Origin: an uncultured Collinsella sp.
Lineage (GTDB): Bacteria > Actinomycetota > Coriobacteriia > Coriobacteriales > Coriobacteriaceae
Direction of reading: 5' to 3'
NCBI GenBank assembly: GCA_900757505.1
Contig: CAAEOE010000076.1
Coordinates: forward strand, 1 to 7,229
Length of the DNA: 7,229 bases
Part shown: positions 5,054-7,229 of the stretch, in pieces
How the letters are laid out: each line of letters opens with the position of its first letter
Position numbering within the stretch: position 1 is the stretch's first letter
Made by a program: the position numbers and the translations under genes
Notes under the pieces: model-generated
The model's database searches: none
Told to the model about the DNA's origin: nothing
What the model saw: the letters and a program-made list of their open reading frames with translations, nothing else

Positions 5054-6454
5054 TTAGGCCTGCTCGGAAACCTTGGGCTCGTCCTTGTACAGGACAAAGG
5101 AGACGGCAAAGGAAACCAGCGCGGCGACCGCAAACATGATCGCGTACTGCACGGGCTGGGCCAGGCACAGCAGAATACCGAAGATACCGGTAACGCCCGT
5201 GCCAGAGGCAGCCAGCGAAGTGAGCGCGCAGACCAAGGCACCGCAACCGCCGCCGATGCAGCCGGCGATGAAGGGCTTAAAGAAGCGCAGGTTCACACCA
5301 AAGATGGCAGGCTCGGTAATGCCCATGAAGGCGGACAGGGCCGAAGGAAGCGCCAGACCCTTGATCTTGGCATCGCGGGTCTTAAAGGCAACGGCGAGCG
5401 CGGCGCCACCCTGGGCGATATTGGCGGCACTGGCGATGGGCAGCCAATAGGTCACGCCGTACTGGGCGAGCTGGCCCAGGTCGATGGCGGTGTACATCTG
5501 GTGGATACCGGTAACGACCGTGGGGGCATAGAACAGGCCGACGATAAAGGAACCGATGCCGAAGGGCAGGGTCAGCAGGGCCTGAATCAGGCCGAGGATG
5601 GCGTTCTCGGCCCAGACAAAGATGGGGCCGACGGCGACGAGCGTCACGAGCACGGTCACGAACACGGAGACGAGCGGAGTCACAAAGAGGTCGAACATCT
5701 CGGGAACGATCTTGTGCAGGCGTTTCTCGAGGAAGGCCAGAATGGCACAGGCGATAACGATGGGGATCACATGGCCCTGATAGCCGACCCACTCAAAGCT
5801 GTACACACCGGGAATGACGGTAACCATGGTCTGCACGCCCTCGGAGGCAACCGTGTAGGCGCTCTGCAGCGAGGAGTTAATGAACGCACCGCCGACGACG
5901 GCACCCAGATACGGGTTGGCGCCAAAGGCCTTGGCGGCGGAGTAGCCGATCAGAATCTGCAGAATGCCAAAGGACGTGCCCGAGACCAAGTCGGCGATCT
6001 TATAAATAAAGTTATTGGTGTCGAGCGCGATAAAGCCGTTGGAGGCCATGAAGTTGAGGGCGCTCATAATGCCCAGCAGCAGGCCCGAAGCCACGATGGC
6101 GGGGATGATGGGAACAAAGACGTCGCCGAGCACCTTAATGGCACGCATAAAGATGTTCTGCTGCTGTGCCGCGGCCTCCTTGACCTCGGCCTTGGTGGCA
6201 GCCTCGACGCCGCTGAGCGCAATGAACTCTTCGTAGACCTTGTTGACGGTGCCGGTGCCAAAAATAATCTGGAGCTGGCCCTGGGCCTCAAAGACGCCCT
6301 TGGCGCCGTCGATATTCTCGAGGGCCTCCTTGTCGACCTTCGCGTTGTCGGCAATCACCAGACGCAGACGCGTGGCGCAGTGTGCGGCCGAAACAACGTT
6401 GTCGGCGCCACCGATGTTGTCGAGCACCTCTTGGGCTGATTTGCGGTAGTCCAT
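5054..6454 (-). CDS. scrA: PTS sucrose-type permease, EIIBC component
   Basis: This is a membrane phosphotransferase permease that imports its sugar with phosphorylation, most likely sucrose to sucrose-6-phosphate given scrB next to it. The 466-residue protein has an N-terminal EIIB domain (about 1-80), a linker (about 81-100) and a polytopic EIIC domain (about 101-457). The EIIB phosphorylation site is Cys26 in AAHCATRLRLV. EIIC shows IHQMY with His318 and the GITEPAIFG motif at 378-386, both typical of the glucose/sucrose superfamily. There is no fused EIIA domain, as in enteric ScrA, so a glucose-type EIIA must be supplied from elsewhere. The start is ATG 6454, preceded by GGAGGAAAGGGA at 6470-6459. 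The frame opens upstream at GTG 6487, which would place this ribosome binding site inside the gene, so I reject it. Trehalose or beta-glucoside specificity is possible in principle but unlikely beside a GH32 hydrolase. Confidence 0.93.
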   Translation of the reverse strand: MDYRKSAQEVLDNIGGADNVVSAAHCATRLRLVIADNAKVDKEALENIDGAKGVFEAQGQLQIIFGTGTVNKVYEEFIALSGVEAATKAEVKEAAAQQQNIFMRAIKVLGDVFVPIIPAIVASGLLLGIMSALNFMASNGFIALDTNNFIYKIADLVSGTSFGILQILIGYSAAKAFGANPYLGAVVGGAFINSSLQSAYTVASEGVQTMVTVIPGVYSFEWVGYQGHVIPIVIACAILAFLEKRLHKIVPEMFDLFVTPLVSVFVTVLVTLVAVGPIFVWAENAILGLIQALLTLPFGIGSFIVGLFYAPTVVTGIHQMYTAIDLGQLAQYGVTYWLPIASAANIAQGGAALAVAFKTRDAKIKGLALPSALSAFMGITEPAIFGVNLRFFKPFIAGCIGGGCGALVCALTSLAASGTGVTGIFGILLCLAQPVQYAIMFAVAALVSFAVSFVLYKDEPKVSEQA

Positions 6455-6509
6455 GACTTCCCTTTCCTCCAACGGGAGCATCTGCACCCGGCCATCTTTG
6501 ACACTTACA

Positions 6510-6524
6510 CTGTAATCGTTTTCA
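6510..6524. promoter_or_regulatory. scrA-proximal LacI-family/cre-like operator
   Basis: On the minus strand this reads TGAAAACGATTACAG, an imperfect dyad around a central CG that is typical of LacI/GalR-family operators. It fits the Bacillus CcpA cre consensus TGWNANCGNTNWCA at every position. It ends 56 bases upstream of the scrA ATG and is the nearer of two identical copies. Either the adjacent LacI-family regulator or a CcpA homologue could bind it. Sequence alone does not separate the two. Confidence 0.75.
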
Positions 6525-6535
6525 GTTTCATATGT

Positions 6536-6550
6536 CTGTAATCGTTTTCA
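6536..6550. promoter_or_regulatory. scrA-distal LacI-family/cre-like operator
   Basis: This is an identical 15-bp copy of the site at 6510-6524, in the same orientation, with starts 26 bases apart (about two and a half helical turns). Its edge overlaps a weak minus-strand -10 candidate, TACTAT (6555-6550), so bound repressor would block that promoter. I could not identify a convincing -35 partner, so the scrA promoter itself remains unresolved. Confidence 0.75.
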
Positions 6551-6637
6551 TAGTAGGGTGAACGGTAGGAAAAAGCCGGCGAATGGTAGTTTTGAGACAA
6601 ACATAAGGGCTCAGAGGCAGGCAGACGTGCCCAAAAT

Positions 6638-7229
6638 CTAGACATTCATAAGCTGATGGCCGAGTTTGAGCGTCTTGAGACCGCTCTCCCCCTCCTCGCC
6701 ATCGAGCGCGTTGAGCAACATATTGGTCGCCTCGACGCCGCTGGTCAGGTAGCCGTAATGCACGGTGGGAATGCCGCCCGTCAGCGCGCGCAAAAATGCG
6801 TTGTCGCCGAAGCCGCTCACGCGACGCACGCCCTCGCCCATGCCACGCACCTCGTCAAGAGCGCGCAGGGCGCCGGCAGCCATAGTGTCGGTCGCGCACG
6901 CGATAAACGAAACATCGGGAGCGACGGAAAGCAGTTCACGCGCCGCACCATAGCCAGAGTCGAGCGTAAACGAGCCCAGGCGAATCAAGGCGGCATCGAG
7001 CGGGTTACCCGCGGCGCGCAGGCCGGCCTCAAAACCGCGACGGCGGTCATAACCGGCCGCGCGGTCCTCTTCGGTAACTCCAATATAGGCAATCTTGCCG
7101 TCCACGCGACCCGCAAGCGCATGACCCAGCTCAAAGGCGGCCTCGTAATCGTCATGATAGACGCACGCCGCGCCCTCGACATGTTGGCCGATCAACACAA
7201 TGGGCACGCGGCACGACTCAATCGCGCGA
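6638..7229 (-). CDS. scrR: LacI-family transcriptional regulator, C-terminal part (probable sucrose repressor ScrR)
   Basis: Only the C-terminal 196 residues or so of the effector-binding domain are in the window. The frame is open to the right edge, so GTG 7207 is an internal codon and the DNA-binding domain lies outside. Type 1 periplasmic-binding-protein features are clear: VPIVLIGQHVEG, then KIAYIGVTEEDRAAGYDRRRGF, then FIACATDTMAAGALRAL, then VSGFGDNAFLRALTGGIPTV, and a closing segment YGYLTSGVEATNMLL. It lies on the same strand immediately before scrA, with 183 bases between its stop and the scrA start. Two LacI-type operator sites fall in that gap. The role as sucrose operon repressor is inferred from this context and from general likeness to ScrR proteins. 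Family membership is much more certain than the specific name. Confidence 0.8.
   Translation of the reverse strand, partial: RAIESCRVPIVLIGQHVEGAACVYHDDYEAAFELGHALAGRVDGKIAYIGVTEEDRAAGYDRRRGFEAGLRAAGNPLDAALIRLGSFTLDSGYGAARELLSVAPDVSFIACATDTMAAGALRALDEVRGMGEGVRRVSGFGDNAFLRALTGGIPTVHYGYLTSGVEATNMLLNALDGEEGESGLKTLKLGHQLMNV

Noticed and set aside
5501..6439. A 312-codon plus-strand open frame opposite scrA
   Set aside because: Shadow of the PTS EIIBC gene. The hydrophilic G/D/N/H-rich translation is what the antisense of a membrane protein gene gives.
6455..6487. GTG 6487 as the start of scrA
   Set aside because: It would add 11 residues encoded by the ribosome binding site region. ATG 6454 has GGAGGAAAGGGA just upstream, and the protein then begins like known EIIB domains.
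6601..6637. A terminator after the LacI-family gene
   Set aside because: Only a four- to five-base GGGC/GCCC stem with a long loop can be drawn, followed by a broken T run. This is too weak to call.

Overview
The window is a G+C-rich bacterial chromosome segment with six genes, five on the minus strand and one on the plus strand. Gene content, codon style, an intact sucrose PTS and an unusual guaB suggest a gut-type member of the Coriobacteriia (Collinsella or a relative). That placement is an inference from memory of such genomes, not a search result.

Layout from left to right. (1) A perfect 15-bp stem hairpin (50-84) lies just past the stop of guaB (133-1644, minus), which encodes IMP dehydrogenase. 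The protein is not the common bacterial type. It resembles the Tritrichomonas foetus enzyme, apparently residue for residue at the active site and in total length. (2) A short intergenic region (1645-1837) holds candidate divergent promoters and a nested GC-rich palindrome. It separates guaB from a small plus-strand ModE-type winged-helix protein with no ligand-binding domain (1838-2182). (3) A 23-bp perfect inverted repeat with a 29-nt loop (2223-2297) sits between the convergent ends of that gene and the next. (4) A minus-strand protein of the Cys/Met-metabolism PLP-dependent family (2316 to about 3308) follows. It keeps much of the fold signature but lacks the lysine that binds PLP and several other cofactor contacts, so it looks like an intact pseudoenzyme. 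(5) From the right edge down to 3331 lies a sucrose-utilisation locus read on the minus strand. It consists of a LacI-family regulator cut by the window edge (6638 to beyond 7229), a sucrose-type PTS permease EIIBC (scrA, 5054-6454) and a GH32 sucrose-6-phosphate hydrolase (scrB, 3405-4946), and it ends at a strong intrinsic terminator (3331-3366).

How the genes work together: ScrA would import sucrose and phosphorylate it to sucrose-6-phosphate, using an EIIA supplied from elsewhere because none is fused here. ScrB would cleave the product into glucose-6-phosphate and fructose. The LacI-family protein and/or a CcpA-like factor would act at two identical 15-bp operator-like sites spaced 26 bp apart, just upstream of scrA. 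A 13-bp intercistronic hairpin between scrA and scrB has no U-tract and may adjust the relative mRNA levels of the two genes. No mobile element, CRISPR array, tRNA or rRNA was seen. No stretch longer than 300 bases lacks a gene.
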